Assembly: GCA_945874855.1 (NCBI GenBank) | Contig: CAMCIP010000040.1 | Span: forward strand, 1 to 13,874 | DNA: 13,874 bases | DNA from: Brevundimonas vancanneytii | GTDB taxonomy: Bacteria > Pseudomonadota > Alphaproteobacteria > Caulobacterales > Caulobacteraceae | Reading direction: 5' to 3' | In this document: piece by piece, positions 6,097-13,800 of the stretch | Position numbering within the stretch: the stretch's first letter is position 1 | How the letters are laid out: each line of letters opens with the position of its first letter | Notes under the pieces: generated by a model | What the model saw: the letters and a program-made list of their open reading frames with translations, nothing else | Databases searched by the model: none | What the model was told of the DNA's origin: nothing | Made by a program: the position numbers and the translations under genes

Positions 6097-6966
6097 TCAA
6101 GCGAAGTGATGATGAATGTCCGCCAGCGTCCCTTCCGCCAGCTTGAGGGCCTCGTCGGGATCCCGCGCATAGACGTCAGCCCCCACCTCGGTCGCGCGAC
6201 TTGGGGCCTCGTCGAACACACGCCCCCCCACCAGGACACCGATGCCGGCGTTGCAGGACGATTGGCGCAGGTCGGCGATCAGGTCGGTCAGGCTGGCCAG
6301 GCGCCGCTCGTCCAGAACCGAAAAGGCGATCAGGTCGAACGACTGACGGCGCACCATGTCGCCCAGTTCGCCCGCCGTGGCGTCGGGGGCGAGGACGGTG
6401 CGCCAGCCGGCGTGGCGAAAGAACTCCGCCGCCAGGGTCAGACCGAAGGCATGCTGGTCCCCGGGCGGCAGGGTGAACAGGGCCAGCGGCGCGTCGGGCG
6501 ACGGCGCAGCGCCGCTGCAGCGGTCGCCGACCTCGTGCACGATCTGCTGCAGCCGGCACAGGCCCACGGTCACATCGGCGAAGGTACAGCGGTCGTCGCT
6601 CCACCATTCGCCCAGCAGCCGCGCCGCTGGGGCCAGCAGTTCGAAACAGACGTCGGCGAAACTGTCGCCCTCGTCCATCCGCTCCAGCACAAAATCCAGA
6701 AGCGGTTCGAATTCGTCGGAAATCGTGCGGGCGGCGAACAGTTCGACCCTGTGTTGCCGCGTTTCGAGCCGGGCTTCGCGGCGGGGCTCCAGCCGGTCTC
6801 CGGCATCGTGGGCCAGCAGCAGGCGGGGGATGATCTCGCCCTCGATCAGCCGGGCCATGCCCTCGGGCGTGGTGGGCGCGGGGCGGGGCCGCACGAAGGG
6901 GATGACGATCCCGCCGTCCTTGTCCCCGTCCTGGGAGCCACCTCGGCGAAAGGGATTCAAATTCAT
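6097..6966 (-). CDS. ppaA: Cobalamin-binding photosynthesis regulator PpaA/AerR
   Basis: AerR/PpaA binds a cobalamin and works with CrtJ/PpsR as an antirepressor sensitive to light and oxygen. The 289 residues comprise a basic, proline-rich N-terminus (1-35), a helical module (about 36-150) with GEWWSDDRCTFADVTVG (119-135), and a Rossmann-like B12 domain (about 160-289). The B12 signature is complete: D170-Q-H172-A-F-G175 (DxHxxG, His as lower cobalt ligand), S216-V-L218 (SxL) and GG at 247-248. ATG 6966 is supported by GGGAGGG nine bases upstream (6982-6976 on the minus strand). Met37 is a possible internal start; R. capsulatus makes long and short AerR forms. It is first in the minus-strand series, 31 bases before ppsR, and diverges from bchF. 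Confidence 0.95.
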   Translation of the reverse strand: MNLNPFRRGGSQDGDKDGGIVIPFVRPRPAPTTPEGMARLIEGEIIPRLLLAHDAGDRLEPRREARLETRQHRVELFAARTISDEFEPLLDFVLERMDEGDSFADVCFELLAPAARLLGEWWSDDRCTFADVTVGLCRLQQIVHEVGDRCSGAAPSPDAPLALFTLPPGDQHAFGLTLAAEFFRHAGWRTVLAPDATAGELGDMVRRQSFDLIAFSVLDERRLASLTDLIADLRQSSCNAGIGVLVGGRVFDEAPSRATEVGADVYARDPDEALKLAEGTLADIHHHFA

Positions 6967-7196
6967 GTCTGACGACCCTCCCGAGACCCCTCGTCTCGAT
7001 TACGTCAGGTCAGGGTCCCCACCCTGGCTTGGCGCGACGCTTCCCACCTCAGCGACCGACTGACCCGGTCACGGCTTCACAGGTCGGGATCGTCACGGGG
7101 GTCCGCCCCTCAGGTGAAGCGGACCGGTGCGGCGACCTTCGCCTGCGCGCCTTCTTTCTGAACAACACGGTTCACAGGAACCCATCGAAGGCCTCG

Positions 7197-7214
7197 CCTG
7201 TCAAGCGAGACAGG
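7197..7214. promoter_or_regulatory. Upstream dyad with TGTCAA half-site in the ppaA/bchF gap
   Basis: CCTGTC (7197-7202) and GACAGG (7209-7214) are perfect 6-bp inverted arms around AAGCGA, and the left arm contains TGTCAA (7199-7204), the PpsR half-site. The internal spacing is TGT-N8-ACA rather than N12, so it is not a standard PpsR site. It lies 26 bp centre to centre from the first bchF operator site. Confidence 0.35.
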
Positions 7215-7222
7215 ACCCGGTA

Positions 7223-7256
7223 TGTCAAATTCGATGAACGTCCAATCCATTTGACA
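7223..7256. promoter_or_regulatory. Composite PpsR-type operator before bchF
   Basis: TGTCAAAT (7223-7230) and ATTTGACA (7249-7256) are perfect 8-bp inverted arms 18 bases apart. The stretch also reads as two PpsR-like sites sharing two bases: TGTCAAATTCGATGAACG (TGT-N12-ACG, 7223-7240) and CGTCCAATCCATTTGACA (CGT-N12-ACA, 7239-7256). Each has a perfect outer half-site and a degraded inner one. bchF operons are established PpsR/CrtJ targets. Confidence 0.7.
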
Positions 7257-7280
7257 CTTCTCCCATGATCGCCCTAGGTT
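7251..7280 (+). promoter_or_regulatory. Candidate bchF promoter (-35/-10)
   Basis: TTGACA (7251-7256), a perfect -35, is followed by 18 bases and TAGGTT (7275-7280), or 17 bases and CTAGGT; the -10 is weak. The -35 is the right arm of the PpsR operator. A start near 7287 leaves a leader of about 27 bases before the bchF ATG at 7314, with a strong ribosome site GGGGAGGAG at 7299-7307. Confidence 0.6.
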
Positions 7281-7313
7281 TCGGCTTCGAGGTCATCCGG
7301 GGAGGAGCGGCCG

Positions 7314-7946
7314 ATGCGTCAGGCTCATGCAGGTACAGTCTCGGACGCCCCTGGTGTCCATGTCCGCAAGCCGGCCGATTCCGGTCTGCTCGACAGCTGG
7401 CTGGACCGTTTCGCGGCCTGTCCGTTCCCGGCCCATGCCGGCGATCACGCGATCGTGCGCACGCCGGTCCAGCGCGCGCCCCTCTACACCCCCGAGGAAC
7501 GTCGCCGCCGCGACGACACGGTCTGGACCCTGGTCCAGGGCGTCCTCGCTCCGGTGCAGTTCCTGGCCTTCGGAATCAGTCTTTTCCTCGTGGTCCGGTA
7601 TCTGATGACGGGCGAGGGCGCCCAGGTTGCGACCCTGTCCGTCGTGATCAAGACCCTGCTGCTCTACACCATCATGGTCACCGGCGCGGTCTGGGAGAAG
7701 GTCGTCTTCGGCCGCTACCTCTTCGCGCCCGCCTTCTTCTGGGAAGACGTCTTCTCAATGCTCGTCCTTGCGCTGCACACGGCCTATCTGGCCATGCTGC
7801 TGCTGAACCTGGGCACGCCACGGGAACAGCTGATCCTCGCGCTCGCTGCCTATGCGACCTATGTCGTCAACGCCGCACAGTTCGTCTGGAAGCTGCGTAT
7901 GGCGCGGCTGGAAGCCCCCTCCCCCGGCCCGGCGGTCGCCGCATGA
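7314..7946 (+). CDS. bchF: 3-vinyl bacteriochlorophyllide (chlorophyllide a) hydratase BchF
   Basis: BchF adds water to the C3 vinyl group to give the 3-hydroxyethyl intermediate on the way to bacteriochlorophyllide a. The conserved body begins LYTPEERRRRD (57-67) and continues WTLVQGVLAP, IMVTGAVWEKVVFGRYLFAPAFFWED and YVVNAAQF, with four hydrophobic segments (about 70-95, 108-128, 140-163 and 170-190). The usual length is about 160-175 residues; here it is 210 because of some 45 extra N-terminal residues, including SGLLDSWLDRFAACPFP (23-39). ATG 7314 is chosen because GGGGAGGAG lies six bases upstream and the predicted transcript begins just before it. An internal GTG at 7455 would give a normal length but has no ribosome site. 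The TGA overlaps the bchN ATG as ATGA. First gene of the bchFNBH run. Confidence 0.95.
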   Translation: MRQAHAGTVSDAPGVHVRKPADSGLLDSWLDRFAACPFPAHAGDHAIVRTPVQRAPLYTPEERRRRDDTVWTLVQGVLAPVQFLAFGISLFLVVRYLMTGEGAQVATLSVVIKTLLLYTIMVTGAVWEKVVFGRYLFAPAFFWEDVFSMLVLALHTAYLAMLLLNLGTPREQLILALAAYATYVVNAAQFVWKLRMARLEAPSPGPAVAA

Positions 7947-9262
7947 GTGACCCCGCCGCCGGAACCCTGCCCACGCCGACCGGAGGCTGCTCGGCCGCCC
8001 CGGTCCTGCGCGAGCGGGGCCAGCGCGAGGTCTTCTGCGGCCTGACCGGCATCGTCTGGCTGCACCGCAAGATGCAGGACGCCTTCTTCCTCGTGGTCGG
8101 CTCGCGCACCTGCGCCCACCTGATCCAGTCGGCCGCCGGCGTCATGATCTTCGCCGAGCCGCGCTTCGCCACCGCCATCATGGAGGAGAAGGATCTCGCC
8201 GGCCTGACCGACGCCAATGAGGAACTGGACCGTGTGGTCGACCGCCTGCTGGCGCGCCGGCCTGACGTGAAGCTGCTGTTCCTCGTCGGCTCCTGTCCGT
8301 CCGAGGTGATCAAGCTGGACCTTTCGCGCGCCGCCTCCCGGCTCGACGCCCGATACGGCGGCCGCACCCGGGTGTTGAACTATTCCGGCAGCGGCATCGA
8401 GACCACCTTCACCCAGGGCGAGGACGCCTGCCTGGCCGCCCTCGTCCCCCGGATGGCCGACGAGGCCCCCGGCGCCGCGCCGAACCTGCTGATCGTCGGC
8501 GCCCTGCCCGACGTGGTCGAGGACCAGTTCCGCCGGCTGTTCGCGGCCATGGGAATCACCACCGTCACCAGCCTGCCCGAACGGCGCATCGACGACCTGC
8601 CGGCGGTGGGCCCCAACACCCGTTTCCTGCTGGCCCAGCCCTTCCTCGGCGACACCGCCCGGGCGCTGGAGGATCGGGGCGCGCAACGGCTTGAGGCCCT
8701 CTTCCCCTTCGGGGCCGAGGGCACGACCGACTGGCTGCGCGCCGCCGCCGACGCCTTCGGGGTCGACGAGGTCACCTTCCACAAGGTCACGGCCCCGGGC
8801 CGCGAGCGCGCCGCCCGCGCGCTGGACGCCATCCGCCCGCAACTGGCCGGCAAGACCATCACCTTCCTGCCCGACTCCCAGCTGGAGATCCCTCTGGCGC
8901 GCTTCCTCGCCCGCGAGCTGGGCATGGTGCCGATCGAGGTGGGCGTGCCCTACCTTCACCGCCCGCATCTGGCGCGCGAACTGCCGCTGCTGCCCGCCGG
9001 GACCCGCCTCAGCGAGGGCCAGGACGTCGACCGTCAGCTGGACCGCGTCCGCGCCGACCGCCCCGACCTGACCGTCTGCGGCCTCGGCCTCGCCAACCCG
9101 CTGGAGATGGAAGGCCTGTCGACCAAATGGTCGATCGAGCTGGTCTTCTCGCCCGTGCATGGCTTCGACCAGGCCGCCGACCTGGCCGCCCTGTTCGCCC
9201 GTCCGCTGGACCGCAAGCGCCGTCTGGCGCCCGGCGATGCGGCCGAAAGGGCGGTGGCCTGA
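7943..9262 (+). CDS. bchN: Dark-operative protochlorophyllide reductase subunit N
   Basis: BchN forms with BchB the NifDK-like catalytic part of the light-independent protochlorophyllide reductase, which reduces ring D of protochlorophyllide with electrons from the BchL iron protein. The protein has 439 residues (family about 420-440). The three cysteine ligands of the shared [4Fe-4S] cluster are present: C32 (REVFCGLTG), C57 (GSRTCAHLIQ) and C118 (FLVGSCPSEVI). Other family stretches include MIFAEPRFATAIMEE and LNYSGSGIETTFTQGED. The start is the ATG at 7943 that overlaps the bchF stop; the same frame stays open far upstream, but that part only shadows bchF. The 3' end shares one base with bchB (TGATG). 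bchL is not in the window and is expected after bchH. Confidence 0.97.
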   Translation: MSDPAAGTLPTPTGGCSAAPVLRERGQREVFCGLTGIVWLHRKMQDAFFLVVGSRTCAHLIQSAAGVMIFAEPRFATAIMEEKDLAGLTDANEELDRVVDRLLARRPDVKLLFLVGSCPSEVIKLDLSRAASRLDARYGGRTRVLNYSGSGIETTFTQGEDACLAALVPRMADEAPGAAPNLLIVGALPDVVEDQFRRLFAAMGITTVTSLPERRIDDLPAVGPNTRFLLAQPFLGDTARALEDRGAQRLEALFPFGAEGTTDWLRAAADAFGVDEVTFHKVTAPGRERAARALDAIRPQLAGKTITFLPDSQLEIPLARFLARELGMVPIEVGVPYLHRPHLARELPLLPAGTRLSEGQDVDRQLDRVRADRPDLTVCGLGLANPLEMEGLSTKWSIELVFSPVHGFDQAADLAALFARPLDRKRRLAPGDAAERAVA

Positions 9263-10833
9263 TGCAGCTGACCGTCTGGACCTATGAAGGCCCGCCGCAC
9301 GTCGGGGCCATGCGCGTGGCCACCGGCATGAAGGGCCTGCACTACGTCCTGCACGCACCCCAGGGCGACACCTACGCCGACCTGCTGTTCACGATGATCG
9401 AGCGCCGCGGCGCCCGCCCGCCGGTCACCTACACCACCTTCCAGGCCCGGGATCTGGGCACCGACACGGCCGAACTCTTCAAGACCGCCTGCGCCCAGGC
9501 CTTTGACCGCTTCCAGCCGCAGGCGATGATCGTGGGCTCGTCCTGCACCGCCGAACTGATCCAGGATGATCCGGCCGGTCTGGCCAGGGCGCTGGACCTG
9601 CCGATCCCGGTCATCCCCCTCGACCTGCCGTCCTACCAGAAGAAGGAAAACTGGGGCGCGGCCGAGACCCTGCACCAGCTGATCCGCCGCCTCGCCCGCC
9701 CGGTCGAGCGCACCCCGCGGGAAGGCCGCGCCCCGGTCTGCAACATCCTCGGCCCCACCGCCCTGGGCTTCCGCCACCGCGACGACGTCGCCGAGATCCG
9801 CCGCCTGCTGGAGCGGCTGGGCGTGGGCGTCAATGTGGTCGCCCCGCTGGACGCCACGCCGGCCGATCTCGCCCGCCTCGGCGAGGCCGACTTCAACGTC
9901 GTCCTCTACCCCGAGATCGCCTCGGTCGCCGCCGCCTGGATGGCGCGCAATCTCGGCCAGCCGCAGGTCAGGACCGTCCCGATCGGCCACGGCGCCACCC
10001 TCGACTTCATCGCCGAGATCGCCGCCCTGGCCGGGCTGGATCCCAGCCCGGTGCTGAACGACCCCGGCGCCCGCAGCCCCTGGTGGTCGCGCTCGGTCGA
10101 CTCCAACTATCTGACCGGCAAGCGGGTCTTCGTCTTCGGCGATGCCACCCACGCCATCGCCGCCGCCCGCGTGGCCGCCGAGGAGCTGGGCTTCGAGGTC
10201 GTCGGCCTCGGCTGCTACAATCGCGAGTTCGCCCGCGAGGTCCGTGCCGCGGCCGCGACCTACGGCCTCGAGGCCCTGATCACCGACGACTATCTGGAGG
10301 TCGAGGAGGCCATCGCCGCGGCCCAGCCCGAGCTGGTCCTGGGCTCGCAGATGGAGCGCCATATCGCCAAGCGTCTGGGCATGCCCTGCGCCGTCGTCTC
10401 GGCTCCCTTCCACGTCCAGGACCACCCGGCCCGCTACTCGCCCCAGATGGGGTTCGAGGGGGCCAACGTCCTGTTCGACACCCTGGTCCACCCGCTGGTC
10501 ATGGGGCTGGAAGAGCACCTGCTGCACATGTTCCGCGAGGACTTCGAGTTCAACGACGCGGCCGGCGCCTCCCACCTGGGCGGACATGGCGGCGGTCAGG
10601 CCGCGACCCGCGCGCCCGCTCCGGCTGTCGCCGAGTCGCTGGCCTCCACCCCGGTTCCGGCGGCGACGTCCGAGATCGTCTGGCTGGCCGACGCCGAGGC
10701 GGAACTGCGCAAGATCCCCTTCTTCGTGCGCGGCAAGGCCCGCAAGAACACCGAGCGGTTCGCCGCAGAACACGGCCTTACGGCCATAGCCGTGGAGACG
10801 CTGTACGATGCGAAATCGCACTACAGCCGCTGA
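9262..10833 (+). CDS. bchB: Dark-operative protochlorophyllide reductase subunit B
   Basis: BchB partners BchN in the DPOR heterotetramer and supplies most of the substrate-binding cavity. It has 523 residues, close to the roughly 525 of R. capsulatus. D36 (HAPQGDTYADLLF) is the unusual aspartate ligand of the [4Fe-4S] cluster. C95 (VGSSCTAELIQDD) is also conserved at the same number, and D280 (SRSVDSNYLTGKRVF) is the likely equivalent of the catalytic aspartate D274. An Ala/Pro/Gly/His-rich linker (about 434-470) leads to the C-terminal PCP_red domain (471-523; IPFFVRGKARKNTERFA). ATG 9262 touches the bchN TGA, with AAAGGG ten bases upstream. It overlaps bchH by 26 bases. Confidence 0.97.
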   Translation: MQLTVWTYEGPPHVGAMRVATGMKGLHYVLHAPQGDTYADLLFTMIERRGARPPVTYTTFQARDLGTDTAELFKTACAQAFDRFQPQAMIVGSSCTAELIQDDPAGLARALDLPIPVIPLDLPSYQKKENWGAAETLHQLIRRLARPVERTPREGRAPVCNILGPTALGFRHRDDVAEIRRLLERLGVGVNVVAPLDATPADLARLGEADFNVVLYPEIASVAAAWMARNLGQPQVRTVPIGHGATLDFIAEIAALAGLDPSPVLNDPGARSPWWSRSVDSNYLTGKRVFVFGDATHAIAAARVAAEELGFEVVGLGCYNREFAREVRAAAATYGLEALITDDYLEVEEAIAAAQPELVLGSQMERHIAKRLGMPCAVVSAPFHVQDHPARYSPQMGFEGANVLFDTLVHPLVMGLEEHLLHMFREDFEFNDAAGASHLGGHGGGQAATRAPAPAVAESLASTPVPAATSEIVWLADAEAELRKIPFFVRGKARKNTERFAAEHGLTAIAVETLYDAKSHYSR

Positions 10834-13800
10834 TCACGGTGCCCCTGCGGGCCCGGCGACGCCCGCCGTGCGCGTGGTCATTGTCACCCTCGACAACCAC
10901 CTCGCCGGCGCCGTCGCCCAGGCCGAGGCTGAGCTGCGGCGCACCACGCCGGGGCTGACCATCGCCCTGCACCCCGCCTCGGTCTGGGGCAGCGACCCGC
11001 GGGCCCTGGAGGCCTGTCTCGCCGACATCGCCCAGGGCGATCTGGTCATCGCCACCATGCTGTTCGTGCACGACCACATCCAGATGGTCCTGCCCGCCCT
11101 GACCGCCCGCAAGGAAGCGTGCGACGCCATGGTCTGCGCCATGTCGGCCGCCGAGGTCGTCAAGCTGACCCGCATGGGCCGCTATCGCATGGACGGCTCG
11201 ACCAAGGGCCCGCTGGCGATGCTGAAGAAGCTGCGCGGCAACACCAAGGCCACCGGCGGTGCCCCGGGCGCCCAGCAGATGGCCATGCTGCGCCGCCTGC
11301 CCAAGATCCTCGCCTTCATCCCGGGCACCGCCCAGGACGTGCGCGCCTATTTCCTGACCCTGCAGTACTGGCTGGCCGGCTCGACCGAGAACATGGTCTC
11401 CATGGTCCGCTTTCTGGTCGACCGCTATGCCGACGGCGAGCGGCGCGCCCTGCGCGGGGCGATGAAGGCCGCCCTGCCCGTTGAATACCCCGAGATCGGC
11501 GTCTACCACCCGCGCATGGCCGCCCGTCTGGGCGAGAGCGTCGAGGCCCTGCCCGTCCCGGCCGGGGCCGGCGGCACGGTGGGCCTGGTGATCCTGCGTT
11601 CCTATGTCCTGGCCGACGACGCCGCCCACTATGACGGCGTCATCGACGCCTTCGAGGCGCGCGGCATTCGCGTCATCCCCGCCTTCGCCAACGGGCTCGA
11701 CGCCCGCCCGGCGATGGACCGGCTGTTCATGAGGGACGGCCGGCCCGTGGTCGACGCCATCGTCAATCTGACCGGCTTCTCCCTCGTCGGCGGCCCCGCC
11801 TACAATGACTCCGCCTCCGCCGCCGAGGCGCTGGCCCGGTTCGACGTGCCCTACGTCTCGGCGCACCCGCTGGAGTTCCAGTCCTTCCAGCAGTGGAGCG
11901 CGGGCACCCAGGGCCTGCTGCCGCTGGAGGCCACGATGATGGTCTCCATCCCCGAGCTGGACGGCGGCATCGCCCCGATGATGTTCGGCGGCCGCACCGA
12001 CGGCTCGGGCGCCCCGTGCACCGGCTGTGTCCGGCGCTGCACCTTCCCGGGCCAGGACGCCAAGGCCATGCTGCCCTGCCCCGAGCGCGCCGCCAGCCTG
12101 ACGGCCCGCGTCGAGCGGATGATCGCCCTGCGTCGCACGGCGCGCGCCGACCGCCGCATCGCCGCGGTCCTGTTCAACTTCCCGCCCAACGCCGGCGCGG
12201 CCGGCACGGCCGCCCAGCTGTCGGTGTGGGAGAGCCTGCACCGCACCCTGATCCGCCTCTCCGCAGAGGGCTATACGGTCGAGGTCCCCGCCACGGTCGA
12301 GGCCCTGCGCGAGCGCCTGCTGGAAGGCAACGCCGCCCGCTACGGCACGGACGGCGCGGTCCATGTCCGCATCTCCGCCGACGACCATGTCCGGCGCGAG
12401 CGCTGGCTGGCCGACATCGAGGCCGTCTGGGGCCCCGCCCCGGGCGCGTCCCTGTCCAACGGCTCATCCATCTTCGTGCTGGGCGCCCGGTTCGGCAACG
12501 TCTTCGTCGGCCTGCAGCCGCCCTTCGGCGTCGAGGGCGACCCCATGCGGCTGATGTTCGAGGGCGGCTTCGCCCCGACCCACGCCTTCTCCGCCTTCTA
12601 CCGCTGGATCCGCGAGGATTTCGAGGCCCACGCCATCCTGCATTTCGGCACCCACGGCGCGCTGGAATTCATGCCCGGCAAGCAGACCGCCCTGTCGGAG
12701 GCCTGCTGGCCCGACCGGCTGATCGGCGACCTGCCCAACCTCTACCTCTATGCCGCCAACAATCCGTCGGAGGGCATGATCGCCAAACGGCGGTCCAACG
12801 CCACCCTGGTCAGCTATGTGACCCCGCCGGTCAGCGACGCGGGTCTGTACAAGGGCCTGCTGGACCTCAAGGCCCTGCTCGAGCGCTGGCGGGGTGCCGG
12901 GCCCGAGGTGGCCGCCGAGCGCGACGCCCTGGCCCCCATGATCTTCGACTGCGCCGCCGCCCTCGAGCTGGACGCCGGCGAAGGCGACGATGAAGCGCGC
13001 GTGACCCGGCTGGCCACCGGCCTGATCGAGCTGGAACAGACCCTGATCCCCAACGGCCTGCATGTGCTGGGCGAGGCCTTCACGGCCGGGGAACGCGTCG
13101 ACCTGCTGCTGGCCGTGGCCAGGGGCCGCGAGGGTCCGCAGCCGGGCCTGGCCGCCGTCCAGGCCCTGGTCGACGGCGCCGACGCCCGCACGGCCCTGGG
13201 CATCAGCGGCCTCGACTCGGACGCCGCGGGTCTGGAGCTGTTCCGCCACCTGCACGCCACCAACCTGGCCCTCTCGACCAATCCGGAGATGGAGGCCCTG
13301 GTCTCGGCCCTGGACGGCGGCTATGTCCGACCCTCGCCCGGCGGCGACCTGCTGCGCACGCCCGAGATGCTGCCGACCGGCCGCAACATCCACGGCTTCG
13401 ATCCCTTCCGCATCCCGTCGGCCTATGCGGTTGCGGACGGCATGCGTCAGGCCGACCGGCTGCTGGCGAAGCACCGCCAAGAGACGGGCACCCTGCCCGA
13501 GTCGCTCGCCATCGTCCTGTGGGGTACCGACAATCTGAAGTCCGAGGGCGGACCGATCGCCCAGGCCATGGGCCTGATGGGCGCCCGCCCCCGCTTCGAC
13601 GGCTACGGCCGCCTGTGCGGTGCCGAGCTGATGTCTCTGGAAGAGCTCGGCCGGCCGCGCGTCGACGTGGTCGCCACGGTCTCGGGCATCTTCCGCGACC
13701 TGCTGCCCCTGCAGATGAAGATGCTGGCCGACGCCGCCTGGCTGGCCGCCTCGGCCGACGAACCGGTGGAGCAGAATTTCGTCCGCAAGCGCGCGCTGGA

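Larger units (their letters stand above)
6967..7313. other. Divergent ppaA/bchF control region (347 bp without a gene)
   Basis: This is the only long gap in the window. Its right half holds the bchF operator, promoter and ribosome site (listed separately) and a further dyad at 7197-7214. Its left half (6967-7190) holds the ppaA ribosome site (6976-6982) and a hairpin CAGGGT-CCCC-ACCCTG (7011-7026) that would lie in the ppaA leader. I see no convincing -35/-10 pair for ppaA. Minus-strand TTGACA hexamers at 7228-7223 and 7204-7199 are possible -35 elements but neither has a good -10. Open frames crossing the gap show no recognisable protein. Confidence 0.7.

Noticed and set aside
7011..7026. 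Hairpin CAGGGT-CCCC-ACCCTG as a terminator or riboswitch in the ppaA leader
   Set aside because: Only six pairs, with no U tract on either strand and no conserved cobalamin-riboswitch elements nearby; too weak to call as a regulatory RNA.
7029..7268. A 79-codon frame in the ppaA-bchF control region
   Set aside because: It crosses the PpsR operator and the -35 of bchF, has no clear ribosome site, and its translation resembles nothing.
7265..7942. An open frame running from 7265 straight into bchN, suggesting a 665-residue BchN with a long N-terminal domain
   Set aside because: The added part overlaps the whole of bchF in another frame, is Arg/Gly/Pro-rich like other shadow frames here, and the ATG at 7943 coupled to the bchF stop gives the normal BchN length.
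9127..9261. An upstream extension of bchB starting at 9127
   Set aside because: It overlaps the end of bchN out of frame. The ATG at 9262 gives BchB its known N-terminus with the cluster ligand at D36.
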